A stretch of 64,000 bases of DNA from Branchinecta lynchi (GCA_023053575.1 JAKZAP010000018.1:10974001-11038000), one strand, 5' to 3'. Numbered from the stretch's first letter, positions 11,477-22,180 are shown. The notes: generated from the letters alone by a model not told the origin. Numbers and translations: made by a program.

Positions 11477-12397
11477 ACAAGACCAAAGGTGTCGATGGGA
11501 TCCCAAAAATCTAATATTTGATTCAGACAATTGGGTCTTGTATTCGCCAGATCCAGTCTTCGCCAGGCTAGTCATCAGAGAAAAACCAAGTTCAGATATA
11601 CCTCTATAAGCCATATCTGTTTTGACGATACTGACCAAGACTTCCTGATTTATACTTCTGCAAAGTTTTCGGTTTCGCACGAATTCTGAGCGAACTACTA
11701 GTCCAGTAAAAAAAGAAAATTCAGAAACGAATCCAGCGTATCTCCTTATCCCTATTAAGAACATCTACTCAACTTTAAATAAAACTTTAACTTAAAAAAA
11801 TCCGGTTACAACTGGATTCCGGACTAATTATCTGTCCGGGTAAAAAACGATTGTCATATACAGACTCAGCCTCTCTTCTTACCCCTTAATATGTCACCTA
11901 ATCAAACTTTTGCTTTTAACAAATTTTCCGGTTTTGGCCGTATTCCGGGTGAACTAGATGTTCGACGAGAAAATGGTTTTCACCATCGCGTTCAGCATGT
12001 TCTTTTACATCTAAATCGAACATTTAATCAACTTCAAATGAAACTTTTACTTTTAACCAACTTTCCAGTTTTCGCCGGATTCCGGACGAATTACTTGTTC
12101 GGCAAGAAAATGGTTTTCACTATCGTGCTCAAAATGCCTTCTTAGCCCCTAATCAACTATCACATTAGCGGTTTAAAAATATGTTGTTTGTACTTTAATT
12201 TGAACCCCCTCCCCCACCCCTAAATATAGGGCTAGAGAGTCCGTCTACAAACTTGACCTTACCCTTGACTCGTGAATCCTCACACCAAGTTTCATCAAAA
12301 TATCTCATTCCCTTCGATAGTTATCGTGCTTACAGACAGACGGACATTTTTGCCATGTCATAGGTATCCCTCCACTTACGTTTTAGGATCCCAAAAA
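11477..12397 (-). repeat. Family A copy A3, nearly complete
   Basis: In reverse orientation it holds the tail with GGGATCCC at about 11,498, then the last unit with its CCAAGTTCAG end, about four ~140 bp units, and the head ending at an altered palindrome (AGGATCCC) near 12,386. About 920 bp. Confidence 0.85.
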
Positions 12398-12830
12398 TGG
12401 AAGGGTATGTAATGTTCGCAAGCAAAATAAATATACTAAAAAATAGTCGCTATGATGAACTTATTAGATGCTGATATTTTGAAAGTCACATAACTAATTA
12501 TTCAGTGGTGATCATGGAATGAAAATAAGAATCCCGGCATCGCCAAATCGTATCCAGGTGATGTTGAATCCTCACACCAAGTTTCGTCAAAATATCTCAT
12601 TCCCTTCGAGTGATCGTGCTTACAGACAGACGGACAGACGGACATTTTTGCGATGTCATAGGTATCCCTCCACTTACGTTTTAGGATCCCAAAAATGGAA
12701 GGGTATGTAATATTCGCAAGCAAAATAAATATACAAAAAAATAGTCGTATGATGAACTTATTAAATTCAGTGATGATCATGGAATGAAATTAAGAATCGC
12801 GGCATCGCCAAATAGCATCCAGGTGTGTTC
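12273..12830 (-). repeat. Tandem duplication of the A3 head plus flank
   Basis: A ~290 bp segment occurs at 12,273-12,565 and again at 12,566-12,830. It starts at 'gaatcctcacacc' in the family A head, runs through the terminal palindrome and on to 'gcatccaggtg' in the flank. The copies differ by small indels. The duplication took element and flank together, so it is a later local event. Confidence 0.8.
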
Positions 12831-13993
12831 AAAGGAGTGTCGCTTCGAAGTAGCAACCTGAGGGAAGTGAATATGTTTTTGGGATCCCAAAACGTAAGTG
12901 GAGGGATACCTATGACACTGCAAAAGTTGTCTGTCTGTCCGTCCGTCTGTAAGCACGATAACTCTCGAAGGGAATGAGATATTTTGATGAAACTTGGTGT
13001 GAGGATTCGTTCGGTCATCGGACCAGTCGAGTTCGTAGATGGGCTTTGTAGCTCTGCATTTAGGGGTGGGGGAGGGGGTTCAAATTAAGGGGCAAACAAA
13101 ATATTTTGAAACAGCTAATAAGATAGTCGATTATGGGGTAAGAAGACTTGCTGAGCGCGATGGTGAAAACCATTTTGTCATGGGACAAGTAGTTCGCCCG
13201 AAATCCAGCCAAAGCCGGAAAGTTTGTTAAAAGTAAAAGTTTTATTTGAAGTTGATTAGATGTTCGATTTATGGGTAGGAAGACATGCTGAAGACGATGG
13301 TGAAAACCATTTTCTCGACGGACAAGTAGTTCGCCCGGAATCCGGCCGAAACCGGAAAGCTTGATAAAATTAAAAGTTTTATTTCGAGTTGATTAGATGT
13401 TCGATTTAGGGCAAGAAGACATGATGAACACTTATGTGAAAACAGTTTTCTACCCAGACATGTAGTTCGCCCGGTATCCGGCCAAAACTGGAAAATTGTT
13501 AGAAAGTTTTATTTCTAGTCGATTAGATAACCGGTTTAGGGGTAAGAAGAGATGCTGAATCCGTGTGTGACAATCATATTTTACCCGGACTTATAGTTCG
13601 ACCGGAATCCGGCTGGAGTCGAAAAAATTGTAATTAGTTAAATTTTTATTTGAAGTTGACTAGATGTTCAGTAATGGGGAAAGAAGATACCCTGAGTTCG
13701 TTTTTCAGCTTTCTTTTTTCGCCGGACAAGTAGTTCTGGAGTTCGGCCGAAAGGGGGATATTGGCAGAAGTGGCAGGAAGTTTTCTGAACTTGGTTTTCT
13801 CAGATCATTAGCTATTTATTTATTTATTTATTTATTTATTCATTTATTTCCCTCAAAACTGAGGAGTACAACTTATAAATTGTAAAACAAAATCATTCCT
13901 AAATCAACTAAACTCCTTTCAATAAAATACTGTGAAATAATATACAAAATACACTTCAACAACTAACTTATAATTACTTACGTATCGCACTAA

Positions 13994-16715
13994 TCACTTC
14001 TTAAAAAATGGGTACAGGTTGTGGGTTAGGAGGGCTTCCGCTGCTTTTTTGTAAAAATTTGTCATCTTTTTCTTCAAGATTAAAACCGGGTCCTTTATTT
14101 TAAAATCTGAAACTAACTGCGAATTACTAAAAGAAATTGGGAACCCAAGTAGAAATTTACAAAATTTAAAATATGATATTTTTATCGCAGAAATGTCGCT
14201 AATTCGAAAATTTTCTGTAATTGTTGCAGCAAAAAGTACGTGAGGTAAAGCCACGGCAGTAAATAAGGACCCAAGAATATCCTTTCTGTATCGCCCACGA
14301 AAACGAATTAGGAGGCCAAATGCCTTACGAATTCTGTCTTGGATATGATTAACAATTATAGTTTGAGAAACCTTGGCAGACGATGCATATGGGATCCCTA
14401 AATATGTCACTATATCACATGCTGAGAACCTAATCCCATTACCACAATCAAGACAATCACTTCCATCTACGGTACTATTAACAACAAAAAACTGGCATTT
14501 ATCAGCACTAACGGAAAGGCCCTTTGCTGACAAAGAAATGGCAAGACGGTTAAAATTCTCAACCAACGCAGCTTTGGATTTACTCAGTAGAATTATGTCG
14601 TCAGCATAAGCTAGGTAAGAAACATCTCGAAGAGCTGAAATCAGTGATATTCGGATTGACCGGAGACACTCTGCTAAACTAACATTAAATATATAAGGAG
14701 ACAGAATACCACCCTGTCTCACCCCTCTGCCCACTGGCAAATAAGAAGAAAATAGAAGAGAACCCACAGATACCCTAACCGACAGCCGGCTATACCAAGA
14801 ACGCAAAACACGACAAATAGTAAGTGGAATGCCCCTTGAAAGTAGGGCAAGAATTGCTGAAGCGTGTGATAAGTTATCAAACGCACCTTTTATGTCAATT
14901 AAAAGAGCGTATAAAGTTTCATTTTTATTTCTAGATTCAAGTATTATTTTTGAAAACGCAGCATGGGCGTGATCACAACCCATACCTTTCTTAAACCCAA
15001 CTTGATTTTCACCAACATCAAGGTTATCAAAGAAACGTTTTATACTTAATTCAAACAATTTACCAAAGATTGATCCACGGGTGATTGGGCGGTAAGAATC
15101 ACATAAAAGTAGATTTCGCTTTCCAGTTTTGGGAATAGGTGTGATAGTACCAAGTTGGAAAGGAGATGGAACACAACCAACCACCAACATCAAATTAAAA
15201 AAACACTGGACTGTCAGGAAAAAACTCGGAGGTGCAAATTTAATATGATTGGAAAATATTCCATCATGATCCATTGACGATTGCGTTTTTAGTTTTTTTT
15301 ACTGCTTTGTTTATATCATCACCATCTATAGATAAATCAATGGTATCATTATTTAAAGAATAAGCAATTTTCTCCAAATCATCGGGAAGATCGTGCGACG
15401 CTGCAAGAACTCCGTAATGTTGTTCCCAGTCCTGCGGGGACGGGCCATTTTTACTGTCTTGTTGATTTAATCGTTTAGTACGTCGGAGAGCCTTCCAAAG
15501 TTTCATTCGATTATGGTCAATATCATTAGAAGCATTTTCAATTAAAATATTATTATGACGGCGTAATTCGGCTTGGAAGGTCGCCTTCGTTTTCTTCATC
15601 AAAGTGAAAGAAGGGCTGTCACCACGAGGTTTTCCCAAGGACCGCCACCATCGAAAAGCATTTTTCGCTTCTCGATTCGAATCTAATAAAGTTTGATTCA
15701 TCGACCAACAAGGCTTCTCCGTCCCAAATTTCAAAGTTCTTACTGGAAACACTTTATTTGCTGCATGCTTCAAAATATGAATAAGCTGAAAATAAATAAT
15801 GTTAAGCTCAAAAACAAAATCAGAACTAGGTAAATTACTTTTATCTGGGATTACAACTTTTTCAACAAGACGAGAAACTTCATTTTGGTAAGCGGCTTTT
15901 AGACTTGCATCCCAAACAATTTGAGAAGAATGTTGTGCTTTAACTTTTAGCGACTGGGTAGGGCTAGACGGAACAAGACTAAATGAAAACTTAAGCGGAC
16001 AATGATCGCTCACTGGGAAATCATGCGAAACGTGTACGACATCAGACGAAGGGAAATTCACAAGAACATGGTCCAAGTTGCTCGTGCTTCCTGACCAGTG
16101 GAGATATGTGCAATCAGAATCTTTCCTTACGAGGTAAAAACTTGGAAGACAAGAATTAAAAACACAACTACGTTCGTTAGAAACTAATAAATCACAGTTA
16201 AAATCACCTAAAATAAAAACTGTATCGGAACTAGAATCAAAACGCGAAATAAAACAACTAAGTCTACGGCAGCTATCTGTGAAACTTTGAAGGGACTCAT
16301 CAGTGTTATAATTTGTTGGTAGATAACAATTTACTATAATACAATTAGAAAGACGGCATACAATGAAAGTTTGATCTGTATGAATAATACTAGAATTTAA
16401 ATGTTTTGGAATTATCGTGGCAATGCCACCGGAAGGTCGCCCTCCCGTGGGCAGAGCGGGAACACAAAATATATCATGGGAAGGCGACAGAGAATTTAAA
16501 AGGGGGACAGAATGACAAAGTAAATGATGTTCTTGTAGGCACAGTATTGAATTTTCCGGAATTAAAAATTGACCAAGAACACAGAGTTTGTTGTAAACCC
16601 CATTAGAATTAAAACTCGTTATTTCTATCTGATGACCGTCTATTTTGCCATCTTTTTCACAACCGGGCAACTGAAACTGTACGATGGGTGTGCAGACGAC
16701 CCACAATGAGCACAT
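13994..16715 (-). pseudogene. LINE-1 ORF2: endonuclease-reverse transcriptase with one frameshift
   Basis: This protein would nick the target and copy the RNA. The N-terminal frame (16,715-15,264) shows the APE-type endonuclease: LQEHH (catalytic Glu), GDFN and SDHCPL. The downstream frame (from about 15,290 to 13,994) shows the RT palm: DIKGAFD, GRGVRQGGILSPYIF and the catalytic YADD in SYLAYADDIIL, then the C-terminal thumb. The frames are offset by one base at an A-run near 15,285-15,300. Allowing for one extra A there restores alignment with the LINE-2 segment that reads KKLKSSST. All key catalytic residues are present, so it is a young, single-lesion copy. The 76 bp overlap with ORF1 contains the only upstream ATG. 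Confidence 0.85.
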
Positions 16716-18160
16716 TTAACCGGATTCGTGCAAGGATTGGTTTTAGAAGAGACATGGTCGCCTGCGCAACGTGCACACTTGCAGGACACAGCCATGCAAT
16801 CTTTTTCGACATGAGAAAAACCTTGGCATCTGTAACACCTCCTAGGGATTTTTCTTTCTTTCACAACGGGAAAGGATTCGTACCCAAACTTGATTCCATG
16901 CACAATATAGTACGTCAGATATTCTTCCGACTCAAATGAAACTTTCACCGTTTGAGATTTCCCCAATCTCATGAGCCCGGAAACACCAGCCGGCAAATCG
17001 GTAAGAGACTGGACATCCAAGTCGGAATCGACGTACCGGATAATCCCAAAAAACAATCTCTCTTTGCAATTGATTACACAGTCGGGATGCGCTGATTTGC
17101 ACTTCTGTGCGAAATCACTAGCTGTTTCCGAGGGAAGGGAAATGTAGATTGAATCTTTCGACTTCGTGACGCGTTTTATTTGCCCTGGGCAAATTTTTTC
17201 CAGTTCACTCATCCTGTTTATTGGATTAGAGAATGAGCTTGGTAAGTTCGATACAGACACGACTTTTGTTGGCTCACGCGCCTTAGGCAACCTGGGCCAC
17301 TCTCCATCAGGTTTGTCTAAAACCGGAGCTGTCGGAAGCTCGGATCTTTCAGACAGGGTCTGCAGTTGGGTCTCCACGGCTCGTAAGGCTGTTAGTGTTA
17401 GATCCATTTTACGATCACAATCGGTTACTATTCGATCAAATCTAACGGACGTCTCTGTCTTCAGATATGGGGAGTCTCTTGTAGACCGGGGAACAATGAT
17501 GGGCCATTTAAAGCCTTTTCCGTCGAGATCGGTCACCATTTTCCATATATCAGCCGCGATAGAGAGGACTTTCCTTCTCTGCATAGTCTTGTCTTTATTG
17601 TTCGCTAGCGAGACTAGAATTGATTTGGCACGCTGCAATGATTCGACCGAGTAGAAATTTGCCATAGCTTCAATTACTTCCGTGCTTGAGTTCCCCGTCG
17701 AAAACGCATCAAGCACGAAAAATAGCACCGAATTGACTATTACTCTTGAAACGCCTTCTTCGGAAATGTACGTGTAAGCAAAATCAACCTCGGGAGCTGC
17801 CAACCCATCCACTTCATTAGGGGTGCCATCAGTTATTTCAACCGTGAGAGAAATCGGCGTTTGCTCATTGATCTGGCTGTCAGCGATCACAGGCGCAGGG
17901 GTTTGAGGCTCCACCGAGACAGGTACAGGTGCGGGAATTGTTTGTTGGTCATTGTTTGAGGGTGGACACACGGAAGGAGATTTTGCGATTGGAGTAGAAC
18001 CGGAACATTTCATACAACGCCAGTTGGGAGTTTGAGTTCGCTCGGCCAGAGTTAGGCTGACGCAACTTGGGTGAAACCACGTGGGACAAGCAGTACATTG
18101 GAATGTGCCACTAGTACAATTCCTGTAACATTCCCCACAAGGATATTTTCCTCCTGCCAT
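16640..18160 (-). CDS. LINE-1 ORF1: PHD finger and zinc-knuckle gag-like protein
   Basis: This is the nucleic-acid-binding ORF1 protein that packages retrotransposon RNA. I use the ATG at 18,160, because the frame upstream only offers a GTG. Counting from that Met, the N-terminus holds a PHD-type pattern: four Cys (about 8, 11, 22, 25), His 30, Cys 33 and a final CMKC (49-52), with WFH as the usual aromatic site. The middle has a conserved ORF1 segment with FYSVESLQRAK. Near the C-terminus are three zinc knuckles: CX2CX4HX4C (CYRCQGFSHVEKDC) and two variants beginning CARC and CAHC. The frame is intact over ~506 codons. The stop TAG overlaps the ORF2 frame. Confidence 0.85.
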   Translation of the reverse strand: MAGGKYPCGECYRNCTSGTFQCTACPTWFHPSCVSLTLAERTQTPNWRCMKCSGSTPIAKSPSVCPPSNNDQQTIPAPVPVSVEPQTPAPVIADSQINEQTPISLTVEITDGTPNEVDGLAAPEVDFAYTYISEEGVSRVIVNSVLFFVLDAFSTGNSSTEVIEAMANFYSVESLQRAKSILVSLANNKDKTMQRRKVLSIAADIWKMVTDLDGKGFKWPIIVPRSTRDSPYLKTETSVRFDRIVTDCDRKMDLTLTALRAVETQLQTLSERSELPTAPVLDKPDGEWPRLPKAREPTKVVSVSNLPSSFSNPINRMSELEKICPGQIKRVTKSKDSIYISLPSETASDFAQKCKSAHPDCVINCKERLFFGIIRYVDSDLDVQSLTDLPAGVSGLMRLGKSQTVKVSFESEEYLTYYIVHGIKFGYESFPVVKERKIPRRCYRCQGFSHVEKDCMAVSCKCARCAGDHVSSKTNPCTNPVKCAHCGSSAHPSYSFSCPVVKKMAK

Positions 18161-18544
18161 ATTCAAAGGAAAAAGCACGGTGCTGGGCGCTAGGACTATG
18201 GGTCAAGGTCTACCTCGAACCGCATCCCCTCGTCTTGATCTGTGTACTTATTACTAGAGGAAACTCTACCTGGAGCGGAGGCTTAATAATCTTATATCCA
18301 AATCCACGTAAAACCAAAGTTCATATGCACTCAAACAGTTCAGGTATAGTGTAGCTCTCGCACAGCACCTCTCCGCTCGCAAGACAGATCAAGACTGATC
18401 TGTGATTTGGCCTTAATCTGTTTCTGAATTTTAATTGTAAAAATGTTCAAGGAGTCTGGCGATGACTGGATCTGGCTAAGACAAGACCCAGTTGTCTGGA
18501 TTAGATATTGAATTTTTGGGATCCCATCGAAACCTTTGGTCTTA

Positions 18545-19185
18545 TTTTTTTAGCGTTTATGCCACTTTAGCGGAAAGAAAAGTTTGCTGGTATCACGGTA
18601 TACATAAATCAGAAATGAGTGGAATAAGGGAAACGGCCTATTTGATTCTCCCTTTAAAACCATAGCCATTGTAAACTAGTAAACATGCTGCTCGTGGTCC
18701 AGTTTCGTTACAGGGGCGGGGGGGGGGGGGGGGGGGGGCAAAGACAAACTCACAGTACTATCAAAATAAATCCTTTAAGCCTGTTGTTGTTCTAGGTAGT
18801 TGTTGTTATGGGGACACCCCGATCGAAAAAGCTGACACACAATATCTCAGTGAACTTTTATTAGTCTCTTTTATTAACGACCTGTTTGATTTGAGGTGCT
18901 TTTCTGACGAGAAAACGAAGTTTTGGCTTGTTTTAATCGAAAGCTGTTTTCGAAATAAAATAATTAAATTTGAACGTTACAGGTCTCACCTTTTCGAACT
19001 GCATGGTTTGCACGTAAATTGAAGTTATTAACAGGGTCCATCGTTCTTTTCTTCTAGAAGCATTGATTTACGATTTCTGATTTTTACGTCACTGAAAGGT
19101 TGTCTATACCTCAAATCTTAAGCAGCTATAACCAGAAATTCCAGCTCTATTCTACTTCTTAGTGCACAATAATGCTTCTACTTAC
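18545..19185. other. Unassigned, with a 21-base G tract
   Basis: The run of 21 G at 18,718-18,738 is the main feature. The rest is AT-rich without a gene. If the minus-strand gene model is right, this is the start of its first intron. Confidence 0.5.
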
Positions 19186-19313
19186 TTTTCCCTGGTCGAT
19201 TCGAAAACTTTTGTAACTCTAATCAATGTATCGGTCGAACTTCTTGACCGGGAACAACACTTACAAAGCCATACAGAACTGGACTCACAAGAACTCAGCG
19301 CTCTCCCACTCAT
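19186..19313 (-). CDS. Putative first coding exon, unknown protein
   Basis: On the minus strand an ATG in a GGGAAAAATGAG context opens 42 codons plus two bases. It ends at a strong donor, GAAAA|gtaagt. The peptide is rich in Ser, Cys, Thr and Arg (starts MSGRALSSCESSS) and has no recognised domain. The two spare bases join in frame to the single base that starts the exon at 11,039, giving Lys. The intron would be 8,146 bp and would hold LINE-1 and copies of family A. An earlier donor-like gtaagt lies within the exon, after Trp-Leu. The upstream DNA is less AT-rich, as promoters often are. Confidence 0.45.
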
Positions 19314-19601
19314 TTTTCCCGCCAACTGAGTTCTCACGCTAGGGCGGTCGGTCCCGCCTAGGAACGTGATGTTTTGTCGATCCCCTAATGCTAGCAGAAG
19401 CAGTTCACGCAGTTCCCTCTGACACCACGATGATAAGTCGACAAGCGCAAGCTTTCCGCTGGGTATTATAAATAAGTAAAAGAAAAGCAAGCAATATTCT
19501 AACCACATTCCAATTTTCAAACTTATTTGCTCCCTTGAAATGACTCCTGGAACGTTCAATTTTATTTGGCTCTTTTGAAACTGTAAGTCCTTTGAAACAA
19601 A

Positions 19602-19929
19602 GGTAGCGTTCCAGCAACTTATTATTATTTACGATCGTTACTATTCTTGTTATTACTGCCGTTCCAGAGCCGGCCGTAATAAGTTAAATTGGCTCCTCCC
19701 ACTTATTATTTTCGTTCCACGACTGTTACGATCGTTACAGTTTACTTATGATGGTCGCGAGAATGATAAGTGATAATAACTATCGGTTCTACAAGAACTC
19801 CCGTAAGAGTGATGACGTATGCTCGCGTTATTATTATTGTCGTTCCAGAGAGCGTGATAACTACCACAATACGGCGCTCGCCCCTCCTCTTATCATCATA
19901 ACTTGTTATAACTTCACTGGAACGCTACC
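19602..19929. mobile_element. Fold-back MITE with GGTAGCGTTCCAG ends
   Basis: The ends are GGTAGCGTTCCAG and its exact inverse CTGGAACGCTACC. The interior has many TTATTATT and CGTTCCA motifs on both strands. A partial extra copy of the right-arm sequence (GGTAGCGTTGTGAAGTTATT) follows at 19,974. I see no clear target duplication. Confidence 0.75.
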
Positions 19930-20036
19930 TAAAGAACGGCCGTCAAGACTGACAGCCCCCTTCGATGGAGAACTCGGGTAGCGTTGTGAAGTTATTACAA
20001 GTCTTTACATTCTTTTATTACACTCTTTGTGGCTAC

Positions 20037-20230
20037 ATTCAAATTCAAATTCAAATATTTTATTGACATCCAAAAGTGTAGAGTGAAATAAATACAAACA
20101 AATTGGCCCAACATGTAATACTACAAAAAAACATCTGGCCAAATAATACTAAATATACAAGAAAATAAAATTATACACACGCGTTAAACTATACTAACTC
20201 TTTGACCGCTAAATATATTTCGACAGATGC
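20037..20230 (-). mobile_element. LINE 3'-end fragment with (TTTGAA)n tail
   Basis: 'attcaaattcaaattcaaa' followed by 'tattttattgacatcc' is the inverse of a typical non-LTR 3' end with a hexanucleotide tail. The body is AT-rich and has no coding remnant. Confidence 0.45.
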
Positions 20231-20560
20231 AATGAAGCAATGAATTATGACTTAGTTACCTTAATTTGCACTCCGGAGCGAATAAGGTCAACGATGTATC
20301 CGTTATGCTCCGGATATGGTTGGTTTTCTGGTTCGATGGTTATTTTCTTTGGGGTTGAAGTCCGCCTGAATTCCGATGGAGAATGGAATGCCACCTGCGT
20401 CTGCAAAACCCTTCATAAAATCCAAGGACGAATTGTCGCCAGATGCGCTCAAGAAACAATACCACACGTTAGGTCTTGGTATAAGTTGTCTGAAGGGGAA
20501 ATAAGCGATTAGGCTTTCGGTTCATACCGAGTCGCGTATTAGCCTCGAGGCATTTTAAAC

Positions 20561-21563
20561 TGTTTTTGGGATCCCAAAACGTAAGTAGAGTGATACCGGT
20601 GACATCGCAAAAGTTGTCCGTCTGTCCGTCCGTCTGTAAGCACGATAACTCTCGAAAGGAATGAGATATTTTGATGAAGCTTGGTGTGAGGATTCTTTGG
20701 GTCATCGGACAAGTCAAGTTCTTAGATGGGCTTTGTACCCCTACATTTAGGGGTGGGGGAGGGGGTTCAAGTTAAAGGGCAAACAAAGTATTTGGAAACG
20801 GCTAATGTGATAGTCGATTATGGTGTAAGAAGACATGCTGAACACGATGATTGAAAACCATTTTTTCGCCGGACAAATAGTTCTTCCGGAATCCGGCAAA
20901 AACCGGAAAGTTTGTTTAAAGTAAAAAAAAATTTTTGAGGTTGATTAGATGTTCAATTTAGGGGTAAGAAGACTTGCTAAACACTCGTGCGAAAATCATT
21001 TTCTACCGGACAAGTAGTTCGTCCGGAATCCGGCCAAACCTGGAAAATTTGTTAAAAGTAAAAGTTTTTATTTCTAGTTGGTTAGATATCCGATTTCGGG
21101 GGAAGAAGTGATGCTGAATCCGTATATGACAATCATTTTTTACCCGGACATAGTTCGCCTGGAATCCAGATGGAACCGGAAAATTTGTTATAAGCTAAAT
21201 TTTTATTTGAAGTTGATTAGATGTTCGATACTGAGGAAAGAAGATACGCTGAGGTCGTTTCTTAGCTTTCTTTTTTCACCGGACAAGTAGTTCCGGAATT
21301 CAGTCGAAACCGGAAAATTGGCAGAAGTAAGGCAGGAAGTGTGGTCAAAATAGATATGACTTATAAGGGTAAACACACATGCTGAATCCATATCTGAACT
21401 TGGTTTTCAGAGATGATTAGCTATTTGGCCTTAAGCTGTTCCTGAATTTTGATATTAAAAATGTTCATGGAGTCTGGCGAAGACTAGACCTGGCGAAGAC
21501 AAGACCTAATTGTCTAGATCAAATATTGGATTTCTGGGACCCCATCGAAACCTTTGGTCTTGT
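20561..21563 (+). repeat. Family A copy A6, complete and uninterrupted
   Basis: This is the best reference copy (~1.0 kb). In order it holds a T-run and GGGATCCC (20,566); a CTGTC-rich run; the core ending GATGAAGCTTGG; a G-rich 'ggggtgggggaggggg' box at about 20,748; then units starting at about 20,820, 20,955, 21,095 and 21,225, each with AAGAAG-like, CCGG-rich and GATTAGAT motifs; then the 'cttggttttcagagatg' end; and a tail with ACAAGACCTAATTGTCT and GGGACCCCATCG (the palindrome mutated by one base). Confidence 0.9.
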
Positions 21564-21797
21564 TAACATGGCAAAGGCCTAAGAGGAATTGAAAACACCC
21601 AAAGAAACCTGGTTAAACGTTTATAAGAAGTAACGTGTCATTGTTCCTTTATGCTAGTGGCCGTTGGCTCAAAAATTGAACAGCCACTTGCTTGATACTG
21701 GCATGCTTATTACCAAGAAACAAGAACTGCTGTCTCCCTATCTCTGTCACACTCGTTATTTGCTCTTGTGTTCTTCTCGTGTAGGGCTATAAAACAG

Positions 21798-21920
21798 GAT
21801 TTCCCAATCTGGGATACGGAATCAATTTCGAGAGTGGTCCTTTCAAGTTCCTGAACAAGGAGAGAAGGCATATGAAAGACACCTCAACGTGTCCGGCCCA
21901 GTTTGTGTCGCAACTTCCTT
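21798..21920 (+). CDS. Putative internal exon, unknown protein
   Basis: The acceptor 'ctataaaacag' is followed by 123 nt that read without a stop (2 + 40 codons + 1). They end at the donor CTT|gtaagt. The peptide (LGYGINFESGPFKFLNKER in the middle) has a balanced globular composition unlike the surrounding repeats. I do not recognise a family. It starts and ends in phase 1. The frame stays open past the donor for another ~17 codons, so the boundary is provisional. Confidence 0.45.
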
Positions 21921-22039
21921 GTAAGTGGGTCCTCTACTGGCAAGTGGCAATCCTAAGGCGTCGGAACCGATTCTAACGTGTCGTAAGCGGCCGTACTGGT
22001 GGTTTTCAGCCATTGAGAGCATGCCGTGTCCGGACTAGC

Positions 22040-22180
22040 ACGGTTACGCTGACTTACGGTTGCCAGTGGAGGAGGATCCACTTTACTTAGAACCCTCCCC
22101 CCCATGTATTGCGCGTTCGATCCCGGCTGCTTGAGCGCGGCGATAATGCCACCACATTCCTGCACGAGCGTTCAAAAAGC
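22040..22180 (+). repeat. Possible tRNA-derived SINE fragment
   Basis: GGTTGCCAGTGG (22,061) resembles a pol III A box, and GTTCGATCCC (22,111) resembles a B box. The spacing is near that of tRNA-derived SINEs. The cloverleaf is not convincing, so this is not called a tRNA. Confidence 0.25.

Larger units (their letters stand above)
13815..18404 (-). mobile_element. LINE-1: near-full-length non-LTR retrotransposon
   Basis: It comprises a 5' UTR (18,161-18,404), ORF1, an ORF2 overlapping ORF1 by 76 bp, a short 3' UTR and an (AAAT)n tail, seen as ATTT units at about 13,812-13,850. It sits inside family A copy A5, whose halves match the uninterrupted copies at 21,405 exactly at the junction. The target duplication merges with the tail (ATTT) and cannot be fixed. 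ORF2 has an apurinic-type endonuclease followed by reverse transcriptase with no RNase H, as in the CR1/L2/Jockey group. I cannot assign a clade. Confidence 0.9.
12874..18544 (+). repeat. Family A copy A5, split by LINE-1
   Basis: The head starts at GTTTTTGGGATCCC (12,874). About five ~140 bp units follow, and the left part stops at about 13,814 in 'agctattt'. The right part resumes at about 18,405 with 'atttggcc', then the tail and GGGATCCCATCG at about 18,519. Without the insertion it is ~1.08 kb, full length, and faces the inverted copies just upstream. Confidence 0.9.

Noticed and set aside
12502..13018. Several ORFs sharing SVCKHDxS or LQTDGQTDNF peptides as a protein family
   Set aside because: These peptides are the CTGTC run and core of family A read in different frames; frames and stops are not conserved.
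13039..13885. Short plus-strand ORFs between 13.0 and 13.9 kb
   Set aside because: They lie wholly within the tandem units of family A copy A5.
22100..22160. A tRNA gene, from the GTTCGATCCC box
   Set aside because: No acceptor stem or anticodon arm can be folded around it; at most a SINE remnant.
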